The notes below the pieces were generated by a model. The model did not search any database and was not told the origin of the DNA. It saw nothing but the letters and a program-made list of their open reading frames with translations. The translations under genes and the position numbers were made by a program. Below are positions 9,449 through 18,741 of a stretch of 64,000 nucleotides of DNA, piece after piece; position 1 is the first letter of the stretch, and each line of letters opens with the position of its first letter. Origin of the DNA: Bdellovibrionales bacterium GWA2_49_15 (GTDB lineage: Bacteria > Bdellovibrionota > Bacteriovoracia > Bacteriovoracales > Bacteriovoracaceae); assembly GCA_001769855.1 (NCBI GenBank), contig MEPP01000011.1, forward strand, positions 156,096 to 220,095. Direction: 5' to 3'.

Positions 9449-10219
9449 TTAAACAGGAGTGGGAGAGTCGAAGAAGGCCACCTCAACCTGGAAAGTCTGT
9501 TTGACTTTATCCATGAGGGCCTGAATCCCGAAGCGTTCGGTCGGGGCGTGACCACCGGCCAGCATATGAAGTCCGGCCTCGCGTCCGTCATGCCAGTCCT
9601 TTTCAGCTAATTCACCTGTCAGGTAAGCGTCGAGATTTTCCTCGCGCGCAAACGTCCACTCATGGGAGGCCCCCCCGGTGATAATTCCCAGACTGGAAAT
9701 ATTCGAGGGTGAGGTGGGGCAGGCATGGAAAATTTCTCGCCCTAACATGGTGGTGAGTTTCTGAACCAAATCTTGAGGATTCATGGGAGAGCTGAAGTGA
9801 CCGCGAACTCCCAAGGGCATCATCTTGTAGCTGCCAAAGGGCACAATCGCCGCGAGCTTTAATTTACCGGCCAGGGTGGCAGCATTGCCACATTCCAAAT
9901 GGGCATCCAAGGGCAGATGATAGGCCATGAGATTGATGTCATGTTTGATCAGACTGCGGAGTCGGTTGTAGTGGGGGCCGACGATGGGATTACTGCCAGA
10001 ATTTTTCCAGATGAGTCCGTGGTGAACAATCAGTGCGGAGGCCCCAAATTGGCGAGCGAACTCAATGCTCTCCCAGGTGGCGGTGGTGGCAAAGGCCAGG
10101 CGTGAGAGTGTTTCACACCCTTCGACCTGTAGGCCGTTGTCACAATAATCTTGGGGAAATTTCGACGTCTCAAGATACTCTTTCAAAAAATAAAGTAGTT
10201 CGCCGCGCTTTACGGACAT
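9449..10219 (-). CDS. NIF3/YbgI-like dinuclear metal-centre protein
   Basis: This 256-residue protein belongs to the NIF3/YbgI family, annotated as GTP cyclohydrolase 1 type 2 homologues, which form hexameric toroids with two metals per active site. Family landmarks are DNGLQVEG near residue 27, the metal-binding LIVHHGLIW (~64), MAYHLPLDAH (~98) and the C-terminal GGHAPTERFG. The physiological role of the family is not settled. It overlaps the upstream TPR gene by 10 bases and is probably co-transcribed with it. It converges on the LysR gene with an 8-base gap. Confidence 0.92.
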   Translation of the reverse strand: MSVKRGELLYFLKEYLETSKFPQDYCDNGLQVEGCETLSRLAFATTATWESIEFARQFGASALIVHHGLIWKNSGSNPIVGPHYNRLRSLIKHDINLMAYHLPLDAHLECGNAATLAGKLKLAAIVPFGSYKMMPLGVRGHFSSPMNPQDLVQKLTTMLGREIFHACPTSPSNISSLGIITGGASHEWTFAREENLDAYLTGELAEKDWHDGREAGLHMLAGGHAPTERFGIQALMDKVKQTFQVEVAFFDSPTPV

Positions 10220-11277
10220 AGCTCAGGGCCCTCGGGGGATATTGGCACACTATGCAGCTTGTTTTTGTTTTTATCAACCAGGGCACGCAATTTTTCCAGT
10301 GTGCCGGCGATTTCGGTGTTGAAGGGGGCCAACATCTGGGCCTTGGTAAATTCCGCCACCGCAAGCTCATATTCTCCCCGTGCCAGGTAAACGCGGGCGG
10401 CGTTGATATAAGGGAATTCGCGATTGTCGTAGATGGGAGCGCGTTTTGCCAGTGTAAACCACTGCATGCTTTCGTCAATTCTTCCTTCCTTAAAAAGGTA
10501 GGTGCCCAGGTCATTGTAGGGAGGACCATAGTCAGGATTGTTGGAGATGGCCTTGAGGCAATAGTTTCTGGCCTGCTCGAACTGCCCCAGAAATCCGTGG
10601 GCCCACCCCGCCAGTGTGAGGGCCTCGGCGGTGGTTTTTATTTTGATGGCCTTCTCAAAGTGCTGGAGGGCCAGGGGAAAACTTTTGTGCAAAATACTTT
10701 TGTGTCCGCGGGCAATGTATTCGGCATATTTTTTGTCCCGTTGTTTTTCCAGTGACAGCACCAGAAAATCGCCCCCGCCGGCACAGTCGCGCAGGTGTTC
10801 AGGGGAGGTGGCAAAGCAGGGAAGCGGTCCTTCGGTTTTTACGTAGAGCGCACCCAGGTTCGGAAAAGGGACGTCGTGGCCGCTCGACTGTTTCAAATAA
10901 TAATGGATGCCATGAGCGTGGGCGTAGAGCAGGTTCACATAATCACAGCCCAGTCGGAGGAATTCTGCCTCGTCCAGATCAAAGGACGCGAGAGAGCTCA
11001 AAAGCCCATGGCCCGCCTTGAGGTAACGCTGCAAGGTGAGGTGATTGTGGGGCCCTGAGGTTTGGCGAATGGGGAGACGAAAGATGGTCGCTTCCCAAAA
11101 ATCCACCAGTTTTAAAATCATCTGTTGGGACTGTGACTTGAATTCCGTTTGCTCGGCGAGCCCGGCCATTTCAAATACGGTAAACAACAGGCGATCGAGA
11201 TAGTTGAAGGCCGCTTGGGATTCGCCCAAAAGGATATGCTTTGCGTCGTAGTTGTCTTGGTTCTCACTTATTTGCAT
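10210..11277 (-). CDS. TPR-repeat protein of unknown function
   Basis: The 355-residue product starts best at ATG 11277 (MQISENQDNYDAK), with AAGGA eight bases upstream. A longer in-frame start at 11328 has no such site. The N-terminal half (~1-190) is helical and unassigned. Residues ~195-345 hold about four tetratricopeptide repeats with typical spacing of A, G, Y and P (ALTLAGWAHGFLGQFEQA, YNDLGTYLFKEGRIDES). No signal peptide is seen, so it is likely a cytoplasmic scaffold. It sits between a small membrane peptide gene and the NIF3-like gene. Confidence 0.85.
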   Translation of the reverse strand: MQISENQDNYDAKHILLGESQAAFNYLDRLLFTVFEMAGLAEQTEFKSQSQQMILKLVDFWEATIFRLPIRQTSGPHNHLTLQRYLKAGHGLLSSLASFDLDEAEFLRLGCDYVNLLYAHAHGIHYYLKQSSGHDVPFPNLGALYVKTEGPLPCFATSPEHLRDCAGGGDFLVLSLEKQRDKKYAEYIARGHKSILHKSFPLALQHFEKAIKIKTTAEALTLAGWAHGFLGQFEQARNYCLKAISNNPDYGPPYNDLGTYLFKEGRIDESMQWFTLAKRAPIYDNREFPYINAARVYLARGEYELAVAEFTKAQMLAPFNTEIAGTLEKLRALVDKNKNKLHSVPISPEGPELCP

Positions 11278-11369
11278 GTTGTCTTCCTTGACTATGCTAA
11301 ACGTGATTTTTGCTGAGTGGCAAGTCAAAATACTTGGCCTAATCCATTAGGCCAATTGAATGACTTTGA

Positions 11370-11510
11370 TCAGGCCGAAATGAGAAGGGAAAGTATGATC
11401 AAGGCCAATCCTTCCATTAATCGGGTGAGCTTCTCAGTATCCAGATTAATTTCTAGGGGGAGGGCCTTCGTTTGAGCAACTGGTCGGGGTAACTTATTTA
11501 TTGGTGCCAT
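11370..11510 (-). CDS. Putative 46-aa tail-anchored membrane microprotein
   Basis: A short minus-strand frame with an ATG at 11510, preceded by a strong AAGGAG at good distance, ending at TGA 11370-11372. The product begins MAPINKLPRP, has a charged middle (LDTEKLTRLMEG) and ends in a hydrophobic stretch (LALIILSLLISA) long enough to insert in a membrane from the C-terminus. I know no family. The strong ribosome-binding site and the polar-then-hydrophobic layout argue that it is expressed. It precedes the TPR gene by ~90 bases on the same strand. Confidence 0.55.
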   Translation of the reverse strand: MAPINKLPRPVAQTKALPLEINLDTEKLTRLMEGLALIILSLLISA

Positions 11511-11647
11511 ACATTCTCCTTAGCTCCGTCTTTGGACAGCGCCGATGATTGTACATATACAGTTTTCGTGCCAAGGAAAATGTAAGCTAACACCCCAAAA
11601 TTACATGGGATTAGGTCTGCGAGATGCCGTTCCGGGGTTACCAGGGA

Positions 11648-14125
11648 CTATTTGGCCTCATACTCCAGGAGTCGTTTAGACCCATTAACCTGCTGGTAGC
11701 GATTGGAAATCATGCCGAAAATATTGGCCCCCTGGCCTCCCACTGAAGCCGGGCCGCGGCCGAAATCCAAGGATGAGTTACCGCCCTCGTCTTTTTTACC
11801 AAAGAGTTTGGCGAAAGGATTTTCTTCTCCAGGTTTGCCCGATGATTTGCCGCCCCCGGCACCACCACCGTAGGCCAGCCTTGCTCCGCCGCCTTCATAA
11901 CCGGTTGAGCCGTTTCTCACAGCTCCGCCGCCGGCACCACCACCACCAGCGCCATCACCGCCGCCGCCGCCGCCTGGGGCGGCCATAGAGCCAGGGGTAC
12001 CACCACCGCCACCGCCACCGCCAGCTCCACCATTTTTGAAGCGAGCGGCACCGACGGTGCCCTCCAGTCCACTGGCCTTATTGATGCCTCCCACGGAACC
12101 ACCAATACGTTGAACCACGCCGGAACGATTTGTGTCACCACTGTTTCCTGTGGCATTCGCGTTATTACTTTCCCCGCTTCCCAGACTTGAGGCATCTGAG
12201 GTGCCGTTGGCCATGCCGTCAATGTTGAAGCTATTACCGGCAAAACCGATATCGCGATTAAAGCCAAACTGGCTGCATTCCGGTAAGCTGGGATCGGCCT
12301 GACATTTCTGCACCATCACATCCTGACTGCCAAAAGTGGGAAGCTCTGGCTTGAATTTGTTCATTCCATCAATGGCATCATCAATCTTGTCGGCCTGTCC
12401 GGTCAGAATGATTCCTTTGGCCTGGTTGGCAATTCCTTCGAGACCGGCAGCGATCATGGCGGCCTTGGCGGCATCTTTCGCCGGCCCATTCATGGCCAGG
12501 TTCATGCCAGAATTGGCGGCCACATTGGCGCAGAGATCGACGGCATTTTCACCCGTGCCGGCATATTCGGCAGAATCATAGGCCGGAAAAATTTGGTTGA
12601 CCCTGAGGTCATTCACACTTCCGGCGCCGTTACCCATTCCGGCCAGGGCCTCTTTTCCGAAATTGAAGAAGATAATGTGATACTGGAGTATGGCCAGGAC
12701 CGCATTGTAATTGTCCTTTTGCACCTTATCTGTGTTGGCCGTCGGAAGATAGGTATTACATGAATTGATGATGTCGGAAATGGTAGGGATACTGCTCATC
12801 TTGCTGGCCAGAGCTGCGGCCTTGGCGAGGTCCACTGTGCCTGCGATATGGGCCACCTCAGCTTGTTTCTTCACCATATCGCGCTGACCCTTGAGGGCCG
12901 CCGTGACATCATCCTTTTGCTGAATCATGACATCTGTTTGTACCTCTGTCTGCTTATTCATAAAATCAATCTGCTGAATGGTGGTGATTCCCTTGTCCGC
13001 AATCTCGGCCACGTTATAAGCATCGACTGTCGCTGCGCAAGACCAGTAGTCTTGGGTTTCCGGTCCTTCAGATTTACATTTTATTTTTCCATCAAAGGAG
13101 GCCTTGTCTGCGGGCTTCTTGGTCTGATCGGAGTCACTCCAGTCGATAAAAGCTTTGACCAGATTTCTCCCCGCGGTACATCTTCGCGACTTGGAAAAGA
13201 GTTCTTTCAACTTTCTGCCATAATCTGTCAGGACATCGGCGTAACTAGACAGCTTGCCGGCGACGGCACCATCCTCCGTGTTGATATCAATGAGCACGTC
13301 GCTGGCGGTAATCTTGCCTTGGAATTCTCTTAAAATTGTCGTGTACTCACCTCTAAACTCGGTTTGTTGCTCATCACTCCCAGTAAAGGGAGTCTTATCT
13401 TTGACTAGCTGGTTGAAGCCTTTCGTGCCGTTGTAGTCAATGCGTTGGCACATTTTAAAGAAATCACCACCGGGGTAAAGGCCTTCCTCTGAACGTTCTG
13501 AGGGGGTCACGTTAAACGTGTCAGGTAACGGGACGGGCTTGGTCTTCGTGCCCGTTTGCGGCTCGATGCCTAACTTGGTTAGGTTGATATCTGTTCCTTG
13601 GATGTATCCCGAAACGATGCGGGCCCTTTGGATGAAACGCAGAAAACACAGGCGTCCCAGAGTCAGTTTTTTGCCTTTTCCCACACGCTGAATTCTGGCC
13701 TTGTCCAAGGCACTACCGAGATAGACCTCGTTACCGTTTTGTCGAATCGCCTCAATTGAGGTCATATACTTATCGAGCGCACATTGGTCAGGTCGGGCCG
13801 AAGCTGGCACAATACAATCCTTGTGACCCTTAAAAGGGCCGGCCGTACCTCCCAGACATTGCTGACCTGAGGCACCCGTGTCGGTGCCAGTGGGAACCGT
13901 ATCGGTCATAAGGTCTTCGCTGCTATCTGCGCCACCTGCACCTGCGGCAGCTGCGGCGGCGGCATCTCCTGTTGGAGGCGCTCCCATTGAAGTCCATGCT
14001 GCTGCACCGTCGCTTGTAAGGTTTGAGGCCGGCAGCGCCTCTTCATCGGCATAGACCGCCGTGACCAGCTGATATCCGCTGAAAAGAGTGAAGGCAGCCA
14101 GGAGACAGATAAATTTTAGGGCCAT
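11648..14125 (-). CDS. Very large secreted protein with glycine-rich C-terminal region (825 aa)
   Basis: I do not recognise the family. The chosen ATG (14125) has GAGG six bases upstream and starts a Sec signal peptide (MALKFICLLAAFTLFSGYQL); another ATG lies at 14137. The mature protein has a low-complexity Ala/Thr/Asp region (~30-90), a long helical Cys-containing core (~90-560) with coiled-coil-like stretches (QTEVQTDVMIQQKDDV), and a Gly/Ala/Asn-rich region (~620-770) with runs of 5-9 glycines. It ends with a short ordered tail. It could be an envelope or surface-associated protein. A second large secreted protein of unknown type lies 1.3 kb upstream on the same strand. Confidence 0.8.
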   Translation of the reverse strand: MALKFICLLAAFTLFSGYQLVTAVYADEEALPASNLTSDGAAAWTSMGAPPTGDAAAAAAAGAGGADSSEDLMTDTVPTGTDTGASGQQCLGGTAGPFKGHKDCIVPASARPDQCALDKYMTSIEAIRQNGNEVYLGSALDKARIQRVGKGKKLTLGRLCFLRFIQRARIVSGYIQGTDINLTKLGIEPQTGTKTKPVPLPDTFNVTPSERSEEGLYPGGDFFKMCQRIDYNGTKGFNQLVKDKTPFTGSDEQQTEFRGEYTTILREFQGKITASDVLIDINTEDGAVAGKLSSYADVLTDYGRKLKELFSKSRRCTAGRNLVKAFIDWSDSDQTKKPADKASFDGKIKCKSEGPETQDYWSCAATVDAYNVAEIADKGITTIQQIDFMNKQTEVQTDVMIQQKDDVTAALKGQRDMVKKQAEVAHIAGTVDLAKAAALASKMSSIPTISDIINSCNTYLPTANTDKVQKDNYNAVLAILQYHIIFFNFGKEALAGMGNGAGSVNDLRVNQIFPAYDSAEYAGTGENAVDLCANVAANSGMNLAMNGPAKDAAKAAMIAAGLEGIANQAKGIILTGQADKIDDAIDGMNKFKPELPTFGSQDVMVQKCQADPSLPECSQFGFNRDIGFAGNSFNIDGMANGTSDASSLGSGESNNANATGNSGDTNRSGVVQRIGGSVGGINKASGLEGTVGAARFKNGGAGGGGGGGGTPGSMAAPGGGGGGDGAGGGGAGGGAVRNGSTGYEGGGARLAYGGGAGGGKSSGKPGEENPFAKLFGKKDEGGNSSLDFGRGPASVGGQGANIFGMISNRYQQVNGSKRLLEYEAK
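11830..12070. repeat. Low-complexity GCC/ACC triplet-rich tract coding polyglycine
   Basis: Imperfect runs of (GCC/ACC)n on the plus strand encode the glycine-rich part of the large secreted protein on the minus strand. The longest pieces are around 11935-11985 and 12000-12030. Such tracts change length easily by slippage, always in triplets here, so protein length may vary between strains. Confidence 0.75.
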
Positions 14126-14284
14126 ACTAAACCTCATGAAGAGTTAAGCATTTCAGTCCATTATAAGTTATTATCGGTTAAAACCTGAGGGGAGTTTAGG
14201 CCACAAACTATCCTAGGCCCCTCTGTGGTTGAGAGGGTGAGAAATAGCTAGTTTTTTTAGGTCATTAGGTTTATTTCAAGAGGC

Positions 14285-14301
14285 TGCCTGGGAAGCAGGC
14301 A
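14285..14301. other. Short hairpin in a divergent intergenic region
   Basis: TGCCTG (14285-14290) and CAGGCA (14296-14301) pair around the loop GGAAG. The position, between the divergent large secreted-protein gene and the thioesterase gene, does not fit a terminator of either. There is no strong T-run (AATTAAAATTATTT follows). It may be a leader structure of the thioesterase mRNA or a protein-binding site. Confidence 0.35.
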
Positions 14302-14353
14302 ATTAAAATTATTTATGGCCATATTTTGTGGCATATTTTAGGGCTGGAGTCGT

Positions 14354-14770
14354 ATGCCGACGCTTTTTACCTATGAGATAACCATTCTCGAACACCATCT
14401 CGATACTTTTGGTCACGTCAACAATGCCACTTATCTGGAGCTCTACGAGGAGGCACGCTGGGATTTTGTCACCAAGAATGGCTTTGGTTATGAGCGCGTG
14501 CGAGCGGAGAAAGTCGGCCCGGTCATTGTGGAGGCGCATATCACCTTTCGCCGTGAGCTCAAAAATCGCGAAAAGATCACGATCAAATCCGAATCCACCG
14601 GCATGAAAAATACCTTTCTCATGGGCATGAAACAGTGGATTGAAAAATCGGACGGGGAGGTGGCCTCCCGTCTGGAACTTGTGGTGGGACTCTTCGACAT
14701 GGAAAAACGCACGCTGATAAAACCCACGGACGCCTGGTTCAGTGCCATCGGAGACCTTCCGCCTGTTTAG
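14354..14770 (+). CDS. 4HBT/YbgC-type acyl-CoA thioesterase
   Basis: A 138-residue single hotdog domain. The motif LDTFGHVNNATYLELYEEAR is the 4-hydroxybenzoyl-CoA thioesterase/YbgC active-site segment: D-x-x-G-H-V-N-N-x-x-Y, with the Asp as catalytic residue in relatives. Such enzymes hydrolyse short- or medium-chain acyl-CoA or acyl-ACP in the cytoplasm. The length is normal and the start ATG follows GGAGTCGT. It converges on the M15 peptidase gene with a 4-base overlap. The exact substrate is unknown. Confidence 0.9.
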   Translation: MPTLFTYEITILEHHLDTFGHVNNATYLELYEEARWDFVTKNGFGYERVRAEKVGPVIVEAHITFRRELKNREKITIKSESTGMKNTFLMGMKQWIEKSDGEVASRLELVVGLFDMEKRTLIKPTDAWFSAIGDLPPV

Positions 14771-15462
14771 CCGGGCGGTGTGATATTTAAAAAAAAGCGG
14801 TGATAGAGTTCATGGGCGGAGAGTTTTACCGCCTGTTTCAAACGTAAATCCGATTCTTCGATATTGCGCCAGAAGATTTCAAAAGTATAGGCCTCGAGTA
14901 AGGCGTTGGCGGTGGGGGCGAAGCTCAGGTGCCAGCGTTCCGGGGCAATGCCTTTCTTGTCGTGGCGGTAGGGCCAGAAAAAAGTCGGCGTCCCATTCTG
15001 ACCCAAAAATTGTTCCAGCCAATCATAAAAAGGCGCGAACAGGCCGCCATCCTCGACTTCTTCCGGAATCAGCTGGATCTTATAATCGGGAGAGGGGAGG
15101 GCCCTTCGGTCGACGATGTCCAAGTCTGTGCCCCAATGGTGCCGGCTGGCCCCCGGGAGTGCCGACCAGCGCATGATACTGAGGCATAAATCTTCTTCGC
15201 TCAAACTGCTGATGTCCAAGGGAAGGCCTTCATCATCCAAGACTGGGCGCTCGCCTTTCGCCTTGGCATTCCAGATTTCCAATTGCTTTTGATAGGAGCG
15301 AAAGGCCGAAACAATCATGGGATCAAACCCTGCGGCCTGGGCCTCTTTTTGCAAGTTGGTCAGGGCCGGTAAAACATCACGATGCACCAGAGTGTTAAAA
15401 CCCGGATGATGGGCGAGATGGGTTTCGGTACGCCCCGTGAGTATGTCAAAAGAGATGGTCAC
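14767..15462 (-). CDS. M15-family D-alanyl-D-alanine carboxypeptidase-like protein
   Basis: A 231-residue zinc peptidase of the M15B (VanY/DacY) type. Visible motifs are SAFRSYQKQLEIW (~52), the first metal ligands in SRHHWGTDLDI (His and Asp, ~108), and the third His in PERWHLSF (~175). These enzymes trim peptidoglycan stem peptides. No clear signal peptide is seen, although the true substrate should be periplasmic, so export or cytoplasmic muropeptide recycling are both open. Its start overlaps the stop of the upstream large secreted-protein gene by 4 bases, suggesting translational coupling. Confidence 0.88.
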   Translation of the reverse strand: MTISFDILTGRTETHLAHHPGFNTLVHRDVLPALTNLQKEAQAAGFDPMIVSAFRSYQKQLEIWNAKAKGERPVLDDEGLPLDISSLSEEDLCLSIMRWSALPGASRHHWGTDLDIVDRRALPSPDYKIQLIPEEVEDGGLFAPFYDWLEQFLGQNGTPTFFWPYRHDKKGIAPERWHLSFAPTANALLEAYTFEIFWRNIEESDLRLKQAVKLSAHELYHRFFLNITPPG

Positions 15463-17876
15463 GGGGCCTTGGCCGGTTCAGTTGGTGCAGAATTATCATT
15501 GGCGGCTTCGATGGCCTTCATTTCCGCATCGGTGGCAAACAAGCGGGGCAGGGCACTCTTGGTGTATCGAGTTGAGATAACCTGCCAGATACTTGCATCA
15601 CCATTTTTAACAATGTCATTGTCTTTAAAGTTAAATTTCTTATCCATGAAACCGTCCATGATACGGGCCTCACCCGAGGCATTGGCACCGGCATTGTCCA
15701 TCTCGAAGTTGAATCCCTTTTTATCCTCGGCCGCCTTCTTGCCTCCGCCGCCGCCGACGTACTCATATTTTTTATCCATACCGGTTTTCGCTATGGCATC
15801 CTTGAGCGCCTCGCCCACCGGGCGCTCCTGATTGCTCAGATTATCGGGAGAGAGCTTTGATTGGGCGGTCCCGTTGAGAATTTCTTTCGGGGCATTGTTC
15901 CTGATGAAATTGGCCACCCCTTTGGGAGAGAGATCAATCAAAGGTAATTTATTTTTGGCCCTATCATCATTGAGTTTTTTGAGCATCTGGTTTCCGAAAT
16001 TTTTGGTGCGAGCCGCTCTTTGATTGAGCTCGTTTTGATTGACTGAGCCCTTATTAAAATTGCCATTGGCCAAGCTATTGAGGTCGTTAATGGTGCTCCC
16101 AAGTCCGAGGCCGGCACCCATGCTGCCCAAACTGTTGGTGCCCATGGGAACACTGTAGCAGGCATTTTTTCCGGATTTGGAGTCGATGAATTTTTTACAT
16201 TTGCATTCGGCATCGAACTGGCGGTTGACAGTCAGGCAGCCGATGGGATTTTCATTTCCCGTCCCGATGGCGACACTCTTGATATCTTTAAAGAGATTAT
16301 TATCGTTTTTCTGCCAGAGGTTTTTACAGGTTGCCGAGTTGGTCCGATTGGGATTTTTCTTGCCATCGTCGGTGTAGCAATAGCAGTTTGGCTCGGCCAG
16401 ATTTTCCCGTCCGTTGGGACAGTAGGCGGCGACGGAGCTAACAAATTGGTCCTTAATTTTCTGGGCCGTCTCGGCATTTTTTTTGGCATTCTCCTCTTCC
16501 GCTGCGGCAATGGCGGCCAGGGCAATGTTGAGGGCCATGGAAACACCGGACATGATGGCCACTCCCGGGCTCGAGCTCATCCAGGTTCTGAAGGTATCGG
16601 AGAAACCCATCACCGCGGCTGCTCCCACGCCGGTGATGAGAGAGATAAACATCGACTTGTCTTCAACGCTGGAATCACCTTTGGTTTGGAGGACGAAGCC
16701 GTCGCGATTGGCTTCTCCATTAAGAACACTAGAGTCCGCCATGGCCTCTGCCATGAGGGTTGATTTAATCAGACTAAAAATCTTTACCGCCTGGTCTTCG
16801 GAAACTTGCATGGATTGGAAATCTTCCTCGAGGGTCCCGAGCTTTTGGTAGGCCTCCAGTGACAAGGAGCGATTGTGTCCCGATAGGAGAAGTTGTAGCT
16901 CGGCCACCGCAGCCATCTGATCCCGCAGGTTCGTGGGCCCGTTGTCGGCACCCATTGTTTTGACGAAGAGATAAGTTTCGAGCGGATCTAAGGTGACCTT
17001 TTTTTGGGCATCAAAGTTGAACCAGGTGATGATCTCTGGGGAGACCATGTTGAGGGTACACTTGATCATGGTGGGAACCGCGGCCTCGGCAATCGCCATG
17101 ACCATAGCTGCCCCAAAGCCGACGGCGGCGATGATATAAGTAATTTTTTTGGTGGCGGCAACATCCGCGATAATCTCCTGCTCTTTTTTCAAATAGTCGA
17201 AGGCCAGAACCTGGGCGTCGTAGGGACTTTTTGATTGAAGGGCCGCTGCTGTTGAGGCCTCGAGGCCACCAGTGCCGGGAGTGGCACCACTTGAAGAGCC
17301 AGAGCCGGAACCGCCGCTGACGGCAGCGTTGACATAGTCGGCATACTGCTTTCTGAGGTCATGGAGTTTCTTTTCCAAGAAAAAATAGGAATAGACTTCG
17401 GCGGCAAAGGCCACAATCGCCGTGGCGGAAAAAATCATGCGTGAGGTGCAACCGGGACGAGTGTCCTTGGAGCCTAGAAAGTTAAAGAGTGCCATGGCGG
17501 TGGCGATGCCGGTAATCCCGCCTTGAATATCCCCCAGGGCCTCGGCCCAGCCCCCGGCACCGGTATCTGTGAGACCGGCACTATTACTGGCATTATCCTG
17601 GAGGCATTTCTGCCTCGCCGCACCCTCTGGCATGTCTTTACAAACCAGGAAAGCATCCCGCATTCCTTCTTTTTGGACGGTGTTTACGCATCGGCATTGC
17701 TGATCGCTAAAAGTGTATCCCTTGTCTGCCATGGCGGCGCATTCGCTGCGGGCCTTATCCACATCAGCACCCGAGCACGCGGCCTTGGCGCTTTCCACCG
17801 GCCAAAAGGTGAGCTGTAACATGGCCACCAAGAGGCAGGATTTTTTAAGTATGGATTTTGTCTTTACACATTTCAT
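15459..17876 (-). CDS. Very large secreted Cys-rich protein of unknown function (805 aa)
   Basis: The family is not recognised. The start at 17876 gives a signal peptide with a basic n-region (MKCVKTKSILKKSCLLVAML) and has AGGG upstream; the frame remains open to 17948. The mature protein begins with a small Cys-rich segment (~30-110; eight cysteines). Hydrophobic stretches around ~125-185, ~250-275 and ~415-460 could be membrane segments. A second Cys-rich segment lies at ~480-570, followed by a polar Asn/Lys-rich tail. It is coupled by a 4-base overlap to an M15 peptidase, which hints at an envelope or cell-wall role. Confidence 0.8.
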   Translation of the reverse strand: MKCVKTKSILKKSCLLVAMLQLTFWPVESAKAACSGADVDKARSECAAMADKGYTFSDQQCRCVNTVQKEGMRDAFLVCKDMPEGAARQKCLQDNASNSAGLTDTGAGGWAEALGDIQGGITGIATAMALFNFLGSKDTRPGCTSRMIFSATAIVAFAAEVYSYFFLEKKLHDLRKQYADYVNAAVSGGSGSGSSSGATPGTGGLEASTAAALQSKSPYDAQVLAFDYLKKEQEIIADVAATKKITYIIAAVGFGAAMVMAIAEAAVPTMIKCTLNMVSPEIITWFNFDAQKKVTLDPLETYLFVKTMGADNGPTNLRDQMAAVAELQLLLSGHNRSLSLEAYQKLGTLEEDFQSMQVSEDQAVKIFSLIKSTLMAEAMADSSVLNGEANRDGFVLQTKGDSSVEDKSMFISLITGVGAAAVMGFSDTFRTWMSSSPGVAIMSGVSMALNIALAAIAAAEEENAKKNAETAQKIKDQFVSSVAAYCPNGRENLAEPNCYCYTDDGKKNPNRTNSATCKNLWQKNDNNLFKDIKSVAIGTGNENPIGCLTVNRQFDAECKCKKFIDSKSGKNACYSVPMGTNSLGSMGAGLGLGSTINDLNSLANGNFNKGSVNQNELNQRAARTKNFGNQMLKKLNDDRAKNKLPLIDLSPKGVANFIRNNAPKEILNGTAQSKLSPDNLSNQERPVGEALKDAIAKTGMDKKYEYVGGGGGKKAAEDKKGFNFEMDNAGANASGEARIMDGFMDKKFNFKDNDIVKNGDASIWQVISTRYTKSALPRLFATDAEMKAIEAANDNSAPTEPAKAP

Positions 17877-18090
17877 CGGGCAATCCCTGGTAACATTCTG
17901 ATTTTTAATAATATTTTGCCAGAGAGGGCCGGCCTTTGCACTTGGCAATTCTTGCTATTAGGAGCTAGTATCCGCTCAATCGTGCGAAATCTGACTGATT
18001 TGCTTAAGAAGGCGAAGCGGAAAATGTCCCGGCCTCGGGGTATTTTCGCAATTTCCGGTGCCTCAAAGTTTGGGCGCTAAAGGTGTGGGT

Positions 18091-18741
18091 ATGTGGAAAT
18101 TTGTGCAGCTTATAGTCCTGGTGTGTTGGGCCGGAGAACTTTGTGCCAAAGCATCTGAGGAAATCCTGGAGGTTAGGACCGGAGACGTCATTCTCGTTTC
18201 ACTCAACTGTTCTGTTTGTCCCTTGATTGAAAATGAAACAGATTCCCCATACTCCCATTCAGGGGTTGTCGTTCAAAAAGAGTCAGGTGTGATCGTGGTC
18301 GCCCAGGCCTTGGGTCGAGGAGTCCATCATGTTCTTTTGGACCAATTTTTAAGTGCCGTTCGCCCTGAAGGCGTCGCCCATATTTTTCGCGCCCGCGAAC
18401 TCGACGAGCTTTATCGCACAAATCCCGAGGGCTTTAAAAATTTTGAGCAGGACCTTTGGAAAAACTATCAGGAGCAATTTTTAGGTCTGCCCTTTGATCC
18501 CTATTTTCTGTGGGAAAACAGCGATGCAACGGGAAGAGAAAGGTTGTACTGTTCGGAGTTCGTGGCCAAGTTGTTAAATCACTCTCTACGCCGCAATATG
18601 CGACCAGTGCCCATGGATTTTTCCCGCAATGCCGCCGCCTGGGCGCGACTTTTTCATGGTGCCGTTCCCCAAGGAAAACCTGGGCTGGCACCTGCTGATT
18701 TTTCTAAAAATCGTCTCTTTTCTTTCGTCAATGCGTTCTAG
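18091..18741 (+). CDS. Secreted YiiX/YebB-like permuted papain-fold hydrolase
   Basis: The 216-residue product starts at ATG 18091 (AAAGGTG upstream) with a signal peptide (MWKFVQLIVLVCWAGELCA). It has the circularly permuted NlpC/P60 layout of YiiX/YebB-like proteins: RTGDVILVSLNC first, then catalytic-type His in SPYSHSGVVV (~53), and the nucleophile Cys near the C-terminal half in LYCSEFVAKLL. This group includes peptidases and lipid-ester hydrolases acting in the envelope. Substrate cannot be told. Its stop directly abuts the stop of a small convergent gene (CTAGCTAG at the junction). Confidence 0.85.
   Translation: MWKFVQLIVLVCWAGELCAKASEEILEVRTGDVILVSLNCSVCPLIENETDSPYSHSGVVVQKESGVIVVAQALGRGVHHVLLDQFLSAVRPEGVAHIFRARELDELYRTNPEGFKNFEQDLWKNYQEQFLGLPFDPYFLWENSDATGRERLYCSEFVAKLLNHSLRRNMRPVPMDFSRNAAAWARLFHGAVPQGKPGLAPADFSKNRLFSFVNAF

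Noticed and set aside
11830..12070. Triplet-rich tract as a CRISPR-like or satellite repeat
   Set aside because: The units are imperfect triplets in frame with the polyglycine region of a gene. There is no repeat-spacer structure.
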